From NCBI GenBank assembly GCA_018398805.1, contig JAGFBZ010000721.1, positions 1 to 64,000 of the forward strand: a DNA stretch of 64,000 nucleotides, given 5' to 3'. This document shows, piece after piece, positions 46,611 to 56,487 of the stretch (within the stretch, counting starts at the first letter, position 1; each line of letters begins with the position of its first letter). The translations under genes and the position numbers were made by a program. Below the pieces are notes generated by a model. That model had not been told where the DNA came from, made no database searches, and saw only the letters and a program-made list of their open reading frames with translations. The DNA is from Hirundichthys speculiger (Eukaryota > Chordata > Actinopteri > Beloniformes > Exocoetidae).

Positions 46611-46800
46611 ATGAGTAAGAAACAGACGTCTTTGGGAAGTTACCTTGTGAAGGAGAAAATGCGCAGTGAAGAGAAAGAAGAACAGCGACGACTTCCAAGA
46701 AAAAGAAAGATTTTAACAGACAATACCTGGAGTCCTACTGAAATATGGATTTATCACAACAGGTGATTCCCACGTACCAAGCCTGCTCTGCGTGAGGTTT
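46611..46800 (+). pseudogene. hAT (ZBED5/SCAND3-type) transposase N-terminus
   Basis: MSKKQTSLGSYLVKEKMRSEEKEEQRRLPRKRKI opens at 46611. It then needs shifts of frame to continue as RQYLESY and YGFITTGDSHVPSLLCV, the YL.YGF...GD...P.CV pattern of hAT transposases of the ZBED5/SCAND3 kind. The remainder was lost or displaced where the LINE inserted. Confidence 0.7.
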
Positions 46801-46861
46801 TTTTTTTGTTGTTATTTATTTAATGAGTACAGAGGATGTTCCCAGAGACTTTGATGTTAAA

Positions 46862-47640
46862 CTCATGTTATGTTTTTATTTTATTTATTTATTTTATTTA
46901 TGGTTTGTTTGACATGGACAGTGCACATTAATAAACATAGAATGTAAATGTGCCAGAATTAGCCAAAATGGCTATTTTACATCTGTTGTCCATGGACCGA
47001 TGCTAACAGGTCAGATGCATACTAAAAGAAACAAAATCATAAAATACACAAACATCATGTTAAAGAACACATAAGACATATAAAAAGAGGATGGTTAATA
47101 TAGGAAAAACAGGGAAAGAGAAAAAGAGAGGTTAAAATAAATAAAAAAAAAGGTAAAGATATGACAATGTACAACTAATAACAAGTAGAGGTGCTGACAA
47201 TGTGATGTTTAGTGTTGACATATCTGGTGGCTAACTAACCATTTTTTTAGGTTTAACTTGAATTTATGGTATGTAATTATAACTTTAATGTGGGATGGTT
47301 TTATGTTCTACTCAGGTGCAGCTCTAATGGAAAATGCAGAACTGCTTTTTCTCATCTGGATTAAACAGTCACCTCTAGTTGGGCTTCTTGTGGATATGTT
47401 TGCAGATGAACCTGTTTTTATGAATTGTCTTAACACAGAAGGGGCGTGTCCATTTATAATCTTATAGGTTAGACATAAATTAGTGTATTTCACCAGGTTT
47501 TCCCAACTCAGGAATTTATATTTAGTTAAAATGAAACAGTGGTGATGTTATCTAGGTTTTTTTATCCAGAACTTTGAGGGTTTGTTTATAAAGGGACTGA
47601 ATGGGGATAAGAGATGTTGCACTGGCCTGAGACAGTAATG
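46862..47640 (-). mobile_element. LINE (L2/CR1/Rex-type) 3' end, inverted
   Basis: On the minus strand the coding remnant (47308-47493) is followed by a 3' region with GGACAGTGCAC and a T-rich/(ATAAA) tail near 46865. It is 5'-truncated and inserted in the hAT. Confidence 0.7.
47308..47493 (-). pseudogene. LINE ORF2 C-terminal remnant
   Basis: LTYKIINGHAPSVLRQFIKT... followed by SAFSIRAAPE matches the C-terminal 'TYK..NG.AP..L' and 'FS.RAP.LWN' region conserved in L2/CR1/Rex-type reverse-transcriptase proteins. It stops at the residue where the W of LWN is expected. Catalytic motifs are not present in the remaining piece. Confidence 0.75.
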
Positions 47641-47696
47641 TAACGTAATGCTGTACGTAATTACTTGCCGTAATGTAACGAGTAACGAGGGCGAGG

Positions 47697-48845
47697 TAGG
47701 CTCATGCCGATTGTGCTAGCATAATTTTTGGCATAATCTGAGGAATTGAGCATAATTTTTGCTCTTTTTCCAAAAGTAGCACTGCTAACATAATCCGTAT
47801 ATTTTCGTGACACATTTTCTGTCAGACAGATGGCCTCTCTTCTGCCTCTGGAGGACCCGGAGACTGGAAGGTTCCCGGGTTCTGAGGCTGCAGGACGTCT
47901 TTACGGGGTCAGAGATGTTGCTTTAGGGCTTTCTGTTTCTTTAAACATTACATGCTCTTAGGCTCTTGTCGATTGTGCTATCATAATTTTTGGCATAATC
48001 TGAGGAATTGAGCATAATTTTTGCCCTTTTTCCAAAAGTAGCACTGCTAGCATAATCCGTATATTTTCTTGTCTTAATAGCACAATTTTAGAATAATTCA
48101 ATAAAACGAAGATCTCAGCTACTAAAAACGATAGATTACTATTACTAACAGTTGGTTCCATTACTTGCAAGCAAGTGTGATGCTTCAATGTAACAAGTGC
48201 TAATTAACTGTTAGAGAACGAATTAGAGAAGTGAAGCCGGACTGCGTGGTTCAGAAACGAGCGAGATTGTTAAATTTGTTATCCAGGGCTTTGTCAGAAA
48301 CTGCATGGTTTGGTTTTCACTGTATTTGTTTTTATTTGTTTTGAAACCCCGCTGCTAGCGCACGCACAGTTTGTTGTTTACTCGAAATTTGCATACTTTA
48401 CCATGGTAACTGGAGGCCATTTGAGTGCAAAACCTTGCGCAAACTGTGTCACGCTCTGCTACACGCAATGGTTAGCAAGCTATCCGCGGATAGTTATCCA
48501 CCACACTATCCAGGCTTTGTGCAACCTATTTTTGTTCGCTGGATAACTATCCGCTGGATAGCAGATTTATCCGCCGTATAGGCCTAACCACCGGATAAAG
48601 TTACCCAGGTTTTGAAGAGCCGGGCCCAGAACGTCAGGCCAGGGTTAATAAAATACATTTTCAAACTTGTCTTGTGAGTTGTGAAGTTTGTGCACAGAAT
48701 TATTTTTTAAAAAAGTATTAATAATACTTATTTAATTTTGAATAATTTTGAAAAGCGAGCATAATTTGAGCATAATTTGGGCAAAAAACGAGCACTGCCA
48801 CTAGCATAATATGGCACTTTTACTTGCACAATCGGCAAATGCCTA
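47697..48845 (-). mobile_element. Composite insert: element I end + Tc1 segment + full element I
   Basis: 47697-47806 is a partial element I terminus. 47807-47958 is the inverse of Tc1 sequence at 49871-50021. 47959-48845 is a full element I. The whole is flanked by GGGCGAGG (47689-47696) and GGACGAGG (48846-48853), a 7/8 target duplication. It therefore appears to have moved as one unit into the hAT. Confidence 0.65.
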
Positions 48846-50021
48846 GGACGAGGTAGCCCCGCCCGCCTGGTCTGTGGTAAAACTGTCAAGCGTTGACCGG
48901 TCCACAGTTATAAAAAGGTTGGGGACCACTGCTCTACGATGAGAGAGATCGTTCACAAGTGGGAAAACAAGTGGAGGACGTACCAGCAAATTTACCCCAA
49001 GGTCAGAGCATGTAGGCATTTGCCGATTGTGCTAGTAAAAGTGGCATATTATGCTAGTGGCAGTGCTCATTTTTTGCCCAAATTATGCTCACTTTTCAAA
49101 ATTATTCAAAATTAAATAAGTATTATTAATACTTTAAAAAAAATTATTCTGTGCACAAACTTCACAACTCACAAGACAAGTTTGAAAACGTATTTTATTA
49201 ACCCTGGCCTGATGTTCTGGGTAACTTTATCTGGTGGTTAGGCCTATACAGCGGATAAATCTGCTATCCAGCGGATAGTTATCCAGCGAACAAAAATAGG
49301 TTGCACAAAGCCTGAATAGTGTGGTGGATAACTATCCGCGGATAGCTTGCTAACCGTCGCGTATAGCAGAGCGTGACACAGTTTGCGCAAGGTTTTGCAC
49401 TCAAATGGCCTCCAGTTACCATGGTAAAGTATGCAAATTTCGAGTAAACAACGAACTGTGCTCGCGCTAGCAGCGGGGTTTCAAAACAAATAAAAACAAA
49501 TACAGTGAAAACTAAACGATGCAGTTTCTGACAAAGCCCTGGATAAATTTAACATTGAATAATCTCGCTCGTTTCTGAACCACACAGTCCGGCTTCACTT
49601 CTCTAATTCGTTCTCTAACAGTTAATTAGCGCTTGTTATATTGAAGCATCACACTTGCTTGCAAGTAATGGAACCAACTGTTAGTAATAGTAATCTATCG
49701 TTTTTAGTAGCTGAGATCTTTGTTTTATTGAATTATTCTAAAATTGTGCTATTAAGACAAGAAAATATACGGACTATGCTAGCAGTGCTACTGTTGGAAA
49801 AAGGCCAAAAATTATGCTCAATTCCTCAGATTATGCCAAAAATTATGCTAGCACAATCGGCAAGAGTCTAAGAGCATGTAAGGTTTAAAGAAACAGAAAG
49901 CCCTAAAGCAACATCTCTGACCCCGTAAAGACGTCCTGCACCCTCAGAACCCGGGAACCTTCCAGTTCTGGGTCCTCCAGAGGCAGAAGAGAGGCCATCT
50001 GTCTGACAGAAACTGGGTCAC
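47807..50021. repeat. Large inverted repeat, arms about 1.0 kb
   Basis: The left arm (47807-48845) and right arm (49013-50021) are inverse copies covering element I plus about 150 bp of Tc1, separated by about 167 bp. The two arms encode near-identical 76-codon frames (47958-48188 minus; 49641-49871 plus), which confirms the symmetry. Confidence 0.9.
49013..49870 (+). mobile_element. Element I (hAT-like), parental copy in Tc1
   Basis: Ends TAGGCATTTGCCGATTGTGC and the inverse of GCACAATCGGCAAGAGTCTA. Perfect 8-bp target duplications AGAGCATG lie at 49005-49012 and 49871-49878. The shared 76-codon frame has no recognisable domain. Non-autonomous. Confidence 0.88.
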
Positions 50022-50290
50022 GCAGCGGGTCAGTGACCCTGAGCACGCCAGCAATTCTGCATCAGAACAGGCACAAAAAAGAATAAAAAATAAAGGAAAA
50101 GAAAAGAAAAGAATAAAGGTTTTGGACCGGCCTAGTCAAGAGTCCAGACTCTGACCCGGCTAAAACGCTGAGGTGGGACCTTAGAAAAGCTGTGCATGAG
50201 CAGATGGCCAAAAACCTCAATGAAGTGAAGCAAATGTTGTAACGGAGAAAGAGCCAAAACTGCTGCACAACACTGAGAGAGTCGCTGTTT
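49871..50290 (+). pseudogene. Tc1-like transposase C-terminal relic
   Basis: Continues the Tc1 interrupted at 46439. GCCATCTGTCTGACAG, the box around AGTCCAGACTCTGACCC (the catalytic SPDLNP region), GGGACCTTAGAAAAGCTGTG and ACCTCAATGAAGTGAAGC follow in the expected order. Stops and a purine-rich insert (50080-50115) break every frame. Confidence 0.75.
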
Positions 50291-50315
50291 AAAAAGCAAA
50301 CACGGGACTGACATT

Positions 50316-50316
<1 letters not shown>

Positions 50317-50359
<43 letters not shown>
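50317..50359. repeat. C43 homopolymer
   Basis: Forty-three consecutive C (a G-quadruplex former on the minus strand), just after the Tc1 relic. Confidence 0.95.
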
Positions 50360-50479
50360 ACTGTTCCCAGATCACAAAAACATCCCCTGATCGTAACCAG
50401 AGTGTAAATGACCTCCATATCTTTTTTTTTGTTTTGTTTTTGCTCCTTTGGTGTTAATTTTCTCGAGCATAAAAAAAAA

Positions 50480-51640
50480 AAAAACCAGCATAATAATAAT
50501 AATTTAGTGTGAGTCAGAAGCATGAATTTCCTCCGCCGGCAGTTCCTTGGCCTGCTGGAGGTTTGCGCAGCCATCGGGAGACAACAAGCGCAGGATAAAT
50601 GTGTGTTTTGCTGAACATAGATTTAATAACGCCAAAAACCTTCCAGCCTTCACATGGAGCTGAGGTTGCACATAAATCTCTCTTTTATGAGCTTTTTTTC
50701 TTCCAGGGAGCCTAATCTTAGTGGATTTTATGACTTCATACATAATTATTATGGAAGCTCTACATGACAACAGTTGTGCGGGGGGAAAATTAAACCGTCG
50801 CCCTGGAATGAAACGCCGCAAATGTTGTAGGTTTAATCCGAGGGACGCGATTTAATGCCTGGAATCACTTTTGACATTTATATCTTTTTTTTTTTCTTTC
50901 CTTTAAACTTTGCAAGAACAACTTCATCAAAAGAAAGACCTGAAACTCCTGACGGGGGGGAACCTCCTGACGTCTTTACGGCGGGCCGGGCACCTGAGAG
51001 GGCGGGTAGATGACGTCATACGCAGGTGGGTTCGAGCAGGTGGAGCCCCCCGCTCACCCTCCGTCTTCCGGGCGCTGCGGGGACAAACCAAAGACAAGCG
51101 TCACCGTCTCGGGGCCGGTACCGGCCCGGCAGGGACCCAAAGTGTTTATGGGCCCGGTTGAACCCTGAAAGGAAACACGGCGCTGGAGCTGTTCCTCCCT
51201 CGATCGTTGCGAGGTCAGGAGTTGAGACAACAACCGGCGGTTTTACAGTCGTCCCAGGTTAACGGTATTATTCCCGCTGTCTGTTTGTATTACGGAGAAA
51301 CGCCTTCCTGGAAACCTGCTGGGAGTAATCACCTAAAAAACAATAAAGGAAAGCGAAAGCTTGGAATGCTGCTTTGTGTTTATAGCGAGATGTCCGTCTG
51401 GGGATATTTGATTGGATTTCAAATAAATGACATCCTGCAATTAGCGGAGAGGAACGTTTGCCTCGGTTCTTTCTGCAGGAGCAGGTGGGAAAATAAGACT
51501 TTGAAACCGGCTCAGGAAAAGTGCACACACGTACTGAAAAAGATGCATGACATGATGTTAAATCCTGGTGGAGTGATTACACTGAAAAAAAAAATAATAA
51601 TAATTACAGCTATTTCAGCCATCATTGCCTCCACACACCG
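50480..51640. other. Single-copy stretch, candidate non-coding regulatory DNA
   Basis: About 1.1 kb free of repeats. AT-rich words with ACATAATTATTATGG, TTTATAACGCC-like and TGCAATTAGCGG motifs alternate with GC-rich parts. The 145-codon frame at 51207-51644 lacks domain features and runs into A-rich sequence. Confidence 0.3.
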
Positions 51641-51660
51641 ATGACACAAAGTTTACTTTT

Positions 51661-53878
51661 CAACCCCAGTTCCAAAAAAGAAGAAAAAAAGTTGGGGTTG
51701 TCTGAAAAGTGAATAAAAGCAGAAAGCAATGATTTGGAAATCTCATAAATAGGGCTGGGCAAGTTAACGCGTTATTATCGCGTTAACGAATTAACGCAAA
51801 CATTTATTTTATCGTGCGTTTACGCATGTTGCTCACATGCTTTTATTTTGAAAAGTCTGTTTCTGGCTGCTGCGGAACCGGAAGAGAATTGGCAGGTAAA
51901 CAAGTGGAAAAGCTAAAACAGACATGGAGAACGGTAAAAACACGTGAACTTTACAGTTCAGGTGCAACTCAATTCACTCAGTATTCCTCATTTTCCATCA
52001 ATCATGTTTCTGTCCTGCTGTTTCTCTTTGTTTCATTCTCCAAAAAAAAGTGGCAAAAAATTCTAGACTACAGAAAGTTTCACTGTCCCATGTTCCATCA
52101 GATCTGCTCCATCCACTGTTGTTCCTGCTAAACTCAAATTCAGTCTGTGTGACAACTGTTTTCCATTTACATCATTTCGTATTTTTGACCCAAGTCTAAA
52201 ATTGAAATTGATATTAAAAAAAACAGGCATTTTTTTCATTTTTTTGTGTTTAGAAAAAAGAAAAACATGAATAAAATGTCACTTTTTTTTTTTGATTGAC
52301 AATTGAAAATGGAAAGAATGAATGATACATGAATTGGTAAAGTTACTGAGCTTTAACATGGACATTTTCATTTTAAAGTTCTCCCAGACGGAGGATTCAA
52401 CAGAAACAAGGTTATTTGTAACAACTGACAAGTTGAACTCCCCGTTAAAAGTTTCTGCTGTTACCTCAGAAATTACCTGTTTTGATGTTCTGATTGTGCT
52501 GAGCCACAATCATTTTGTTGGATTTTTTTTTTGTAGACTTTTTTTTAAAAATTTTTTATAAAAAACAGGATGACATTAATGCCCTGGCAGTGGCAATAAG
52601 CTTTATTTTATTTTACATTTTTAAGATGAGATTTACACTAAATATGTGTTACTGATAAGTGCTGATGTTAAAAGTGTTTGAACAACAAATGCTATGACAC
52701 TTTAGTTCATATGGCAGCAGAACATTTAAATAAAAGTGCAATTTGCACTACTTTTGAATTCATTATTTGATTTTGCGTATACAATGCGATTAATCGCGAT
52801 TAATCAGGGAAATAACACGATTAATCGCGATTAAAAATTTTAATCATTGCCCAGCCCTACTCATAAACTCATATTTAATTCCCGACGGAACGGAGAAAAC
52901 TGATCACCTGTTGAAAGTGAGACATTTTACCATTTGTCTAAAGAATCTGGGCAACGAGGGGAAAGAAAAGCGAAGTGGTACTGAGGAGAAAAACGTGGAG
53001 GAACTTCTTCAAACTCAATTGGCAGCAGGTCAGTGATGTAACTGGGTTTAAAACGACAGAGGCGGGGAGTCTCGGAGGTGAAGATGGGCAAACATTCACC
53101 AGGCTGTAAAAAAAAAAAGAATAAAAACACAGTCGACAATCTGCGAAACAGCATCGTTCTTCACCGTAAAACTGCAGAACCTTTGAATATTTCATCGTCT
53201 ACGGCACATGATATCACCAACGGTCTCGGCGCGACAGCGAAAAGGCACAAAGTCAATACTGGACGTCTGTGATCTTGGAGCTCTGCATTAGAACCAGATG
53301 TGATTCTGTAACGGAGTCCCTGTATGGGCTCAGGAACACTTCCTGGGGCCAGACGACCTGAAATTTCAGATTCTTCTTGGAAAGCGTGAACGCGACGTCT
53401 TCAGACTGAACAGTAGTGGGACCGTCCAGCGTTTCATCGGCGCCCAGTTCCAGAGTCTGCATCTCTGGTGGTATAACAGTCAGCTGGTGCCTGTGGAAAC
53501 GAGCGGCTCGCACATCTGGAAATTTAATGCCAATGCTGAAAGGCAGAAACAGGTTTTAGAGCAGCTTAAGACACACTTCTTTCTTTTTTTGCATCTTTCA
53601 GCAAGACACACACTGCGTCCGCTAGAAAAGCTCTTCCAGCGGCTGAACTGGGCCGCCTGCAGTCCAGACCGTCACCAGTTCAAAGGATGTTGATGCATAA
53701 CGACACAAGAGATGCAGCAAAGGAGACGCAGGAATGTTGAGCAACACAACTATCTGCCGTCAGATTCAAAATTTCCTTATCCAGGTGGTTTAGTTCCCAA
53801 GAGTCAACGCTGATTACGAGGTTAGAAGCGATATTTGACATTTTGCACAGCATCCCATCTTTTTTGGAACTGGAGTTG
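51661..53878 (+). mobile_element. Tc1/mariner-family element with broken transposase
   Basis: Ends CAACCCCAGTTCCAAAAAAG and the inverse of CTTTTTTGGAACTGGAGTTG, with TA on the right. In order it keeps GATTTGGAAATCTCATAAA, GGGCTCAGGAACACTTCC, CTGCATCTCTGGTGG and GCCTGCAGTCCAGACCG, which are landmarks of a well-known fish/amphibian mariner. Large deletions (near 53348) and stops disable it. A family J element is nested at 51750-52859. Confidence 0.85.
51750..52859 (-). mobile_element. Family J hAT-like element, copy 2
   Basis: Perfect 8-bp target duplications CTCATAAA (51742-51749 and 52860-52867). Same termini and interior as copy 1 at 8.8 kb, inverted. The 79-codon frame (52322-52561, plus) corresponds to the one in copy 1. 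Confidence 0.9.
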
Positions 53879-53978
53879 TATTTTATCAAAAAATTTTACA
53901 TAATTTTAGCCGATTCGGTCCTGCAAAAATCACAAGCAACGCGGCATCATACTCACCGTGCGATAACTTATGTGAGGC

Positions 53979-54464
53979 AACTAGAGCAGCATTTGGAGAT
54001 GAAGAACTCCACCAAGAGCAACAATTCCCCCATATAGCGATTTACACCATGAATATTAGTCGTACATATAGCACTGACGATATGAAAAAAAGTTCCATAT
54101 CTTACTTTATTTTGTAATGCACACAAAAAAATAAAAGATCCGGATCAGCCTTTGAGATTTGATAGAGGTTTCCATTGTCAATCCCTGAGTCAAATTTCAT
54201 GAGTTTTGGGCAATAATTAACGGAGATATTGAGAAACAAAATTTTTGGCCCCATTGACCACAAAGTTATCGAAAATTTGAAAGTGATCCAGAATCCAGGA
54301 TTTCTTCCGGATCACATCCAAAATGAAACCAGTTCATCCTTTTCACATTTCAGACAACCCCTGAAAATTTCATCAAAATCCATCCATAACTTTTTGAGTT
54401 ATCTAGAACACAGACTAACAGACAGATAAACGCCGGTTAATAACATAACCTCCTTGGCGGTTAC
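53979..54464 (+). mobile_element. Family F dispersed repeat, copy 2
   Basis: Longer copy of the repeat at 15.9 kb, with AAATTTTTGGCCCC-like, GTGATCCAGAATCCAGGAT and CCTCCTTGGCGG landmarks. The frame at 54229-54429 is a read through the repeat. Confidence 0.65.
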
Positions 54465-54498
54465 AAAAAAAGCTTTTTTTGTGTTAAAACCCTCTTAT

Positions 54499-54949
54499 CA
54501 GGGGTGAGTATTGGCAAGGACCTCACAATACGATATGTATCATGATACTTGGGTCACGATACAATGTTATCACGATATCGCAATATCACGATATATTGCG
54601 ATATTCTACCCATCCATCCATCCATTATCTATACCCGTTCCATCCTCTGAAGGGTCACGGGGATATTCTACCCAGTTAATATCAAAATTAAAAGTAGAGA
54701 TGAAAAATCAAGTTGCTGTATATGTTCATCAGATGATATTGATCATTCAGAGGACAAATTGAGTCAAAACTACTTGCTTCAAAACAACCTATTTATAGTT
54801 TATTATTAGTGTTTTTGCACATTTAAGTAACCATTACAACATGCTGACAGCATTGAAAAAATCAATATTAGGAACTGAAAAATCGATATTATATTGGGTG
54901 GCCGAAATTTTGCGATATATTGCCAAATCAATTTTTTTTCACACCCCTA
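54499..54949 (-). mobile_element. Family C element, copy 3 (inverted)
   Basis: CAGGGGTGAGTATTGG ... TTTTCACACCCCTA, colinear with the inverse of the copies at 24.2 and 63.7 kb. It contains a 49-bp LINE-tail insertion. Confidence 0.75.
54613..54661 (-). mobile_element. 49-bp LINE-tail insertion
   Basis: (TCCA)n followed by the inverse of an L2-type 3' end, flanked by perfect 13-bp target duplications GATATTCTACCCA (54600-54612 and 54662-54674). This is an extremely 5'-truncated retro-insertion. Confidence 0.88.
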
Positions 54950-54967
54950 GTAATAACTGCACCGCCA

Positions 54968-55310
54968 TGGGCTAGAGAGGGTCCATCCATCATCTATGCC
55001 AGATTAATCCTTCATAGGGTCTCTGGGATCTGCTGAAGTCTATCCCAGCTCTCTTTGAGCGAAATCTGGACACCTTGAACAGGTCGCCAGTCCATCACAG
55101 GGTCGCATGAAGACGAACAACCGTGGGCAATCTAGAACCTCCAGTTAACCTAACATGCATGTCTTTGGACTGTGGGAGGAAGCCGGAGTACCTGGAGGAA
55201 ACCCATGCAAGTACGTGGAGAACATGCAAACTCCACACAGAAAGGCCCCTGATGAGGTTCGAACCAGGAACCTTCTAGCTGTGAGGCAACAGTGGTGACC
55301 TTTGAGAGGG
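54968..55310 (-). mobile_element. L2-type LINE/SINE tail
   Basis: On the minus strand it runs from the tRNA-like/LINE head region to an ATGGATGG-type end. The plus strand shows GGTCGCCAGTCCATCACAGG, CATGCATGTCTTTGGACTGT and GGAGAACATGCAAACTCCAC, classic teleost L2-associated phrases. Confidence 0.85.
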
Positions 55311-55478
55311 TCATGACTGCCATATAGGTGGTACCCCAGTACAACACTGATCCTGCTAGAAGCTGTTAGCTGTCAAGCACACAGACAAGGAGCAGGTCCC
55401 GTCAAGGATTCATCACTACTGACCCAGTAGCTGGACCCATCAGAGCAACCTCGGCCCATCAGGAGGGACAGTCTAAAC

Positions 55479-56189
55479 CAGGGGTGTCAGACTCATTTCC
55501 ACTGAGGGCCACATCAGCATCATGGTTGAAGGGCCAGATTGACAGCATGAATGTAACAAAATCAATGTAAATCAAAATAAGTTACACTACACCGTATCAT
55601 ATTGTTAAATAACGGTTTCTGTATTTATTATGTATTCAAGTTTCAAATATTTAACTTATATTAAACTCAGAGTTTGTGGTTGTAAGAGTATCTATTACCT
55701 TGGTTTCAGAAGCGGAACCGATTCTTTGTTTTTCGTGGAGGCTAATTTTAGCATACTTAGCTCCGTGTTTGCTGTCAAAATGTCTACATAGATTATACTC
55801 TTTCACGACTGATAATGTTTCATAACACAAAAGACACACTGTTATTTCACCTTGAGATACAACCTTGTAATTGTTTTCCCGTCGTTCATGAAACTACCTT
55901 CCTTGTGCATCAATTTCTCTTTTCTTGGACATGTTGGGGTTGGTTTTTCTGAAGTCCTTCAGTTCTGAAAATCATCTTGCTCATGGCTACTGTTATCGTT
56001 GTGGGTAATGACGAAATGCATTATGGGAGATGTAGTTTATTGTCAATATGCGCTTTAAAGCGGCGTAAGCTTATTTTAAGTCTTAAAATATTGGTTTAAA
56101 ATGTAAGCCAATAATGCACAAGCTCTCGAGGGCCACATAAAATGACGTGGCGGGCCACATTTGGCCCGCGGGCCTTGTGTTTGACACAT
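55479..56189 (-). mobile_element. hAT element with ZBED-type transposase start
   Basis: The left end CAGGGGTGTCAGACTCAT and the right TTGTGTTTGACACATG are imperfectly inverse. GGGCCACATAAAATGACG and CCGCGGGCC mark the subterminal region common to this hAT group. The right terminus is mutated and the target duplication is not clear. A zinc-finger exon remains at 55651-55839. Confidence 0.75.
55651..55839 (-). pseudogene. hAT transposase zinc-finger fragment
   Basis: MCLLCYETLSVVKEYNLCRHFDSKHGAKYAKIS gives C-x2-C ... H-x4-H spacing with the KEYNL.RHF..KH pattern of hAT transposases related to ZBED5/GTF2IRD2-type proteins. It stops after 62 codons, and the DDE and dimerisation regions are deleted. 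Confidence 0.8.
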
Positions 56190-56483
56190 GCGGCCCAAAG
56201 AAACAGGTGCTGAAATGAACCATTTTCAGTCTGGAGATTAAAAGAGATGCTGCATGAGAAAACTAATATTAAACGTGACCATTAATAAACCGATTCCAGA
56301 AGAACCTCAAAACAGACACATGAAGACGTCTCTATGACGTTCACGCTCCCTCTGCTGGTTTTATCTTTGTTGACACAGTCCGTAACGAGTGAAAAGACAA
56401 AAGTAAAGGGAAGCGTCATCGTAATTGTGCTTCTGTTGATGCTTTAACAGTCAGAGGTGCGTTTGTGATGAGTGGACTGTTTC
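56190..56483. other. Downstream flank/intron of tmem174
   Basis: Low-copy sequence between the hAT and the tmem174 exon. No second coding exon with a PPPYE-type tail was found here. At 56347-56360 the word CTCCCTCTGCTGG is a partial CTCF-like match on the minus strand. Confidence 0.45.
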
Positions 56484-56487
56484 TCAC

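Larger units (their letters stand above)
46439..48931 (+). mobile_element. hAT element in Tc1, itself carrying a LINE and a composite insert
   Basis: Termini CAGTGGTCCCCAACC and GGTTGGGGACCACTG are perfectly inverse. Flanks TTCTTCGG and CTCTACGA match at 5 of 8, so the target duplication is diverged. It encodes a transposase N-terminus (46611-46800) and contains a LINE (about 46862-47640) and an 8-bp-flanked insert (47697-48845). Confidence 0.8.

Noticed and set aside
49641..49871. 76-codon frame shared by both element I copies (also 47958-48188)
   Set aside because: It is present in both arms only because they are inverted duplicates. No domain is seen, and it runs into the terminal repeat.
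52927..53195. Minus-strand frame with an acceptor-like T-tract, considered as exon 2 of tmem174
   Set aside because: The plus strand here is the 5' half of a mariner transposase gene, recognisable by several landmarks. The minus frame is its shadow and lacks a PPPYE-type tail.
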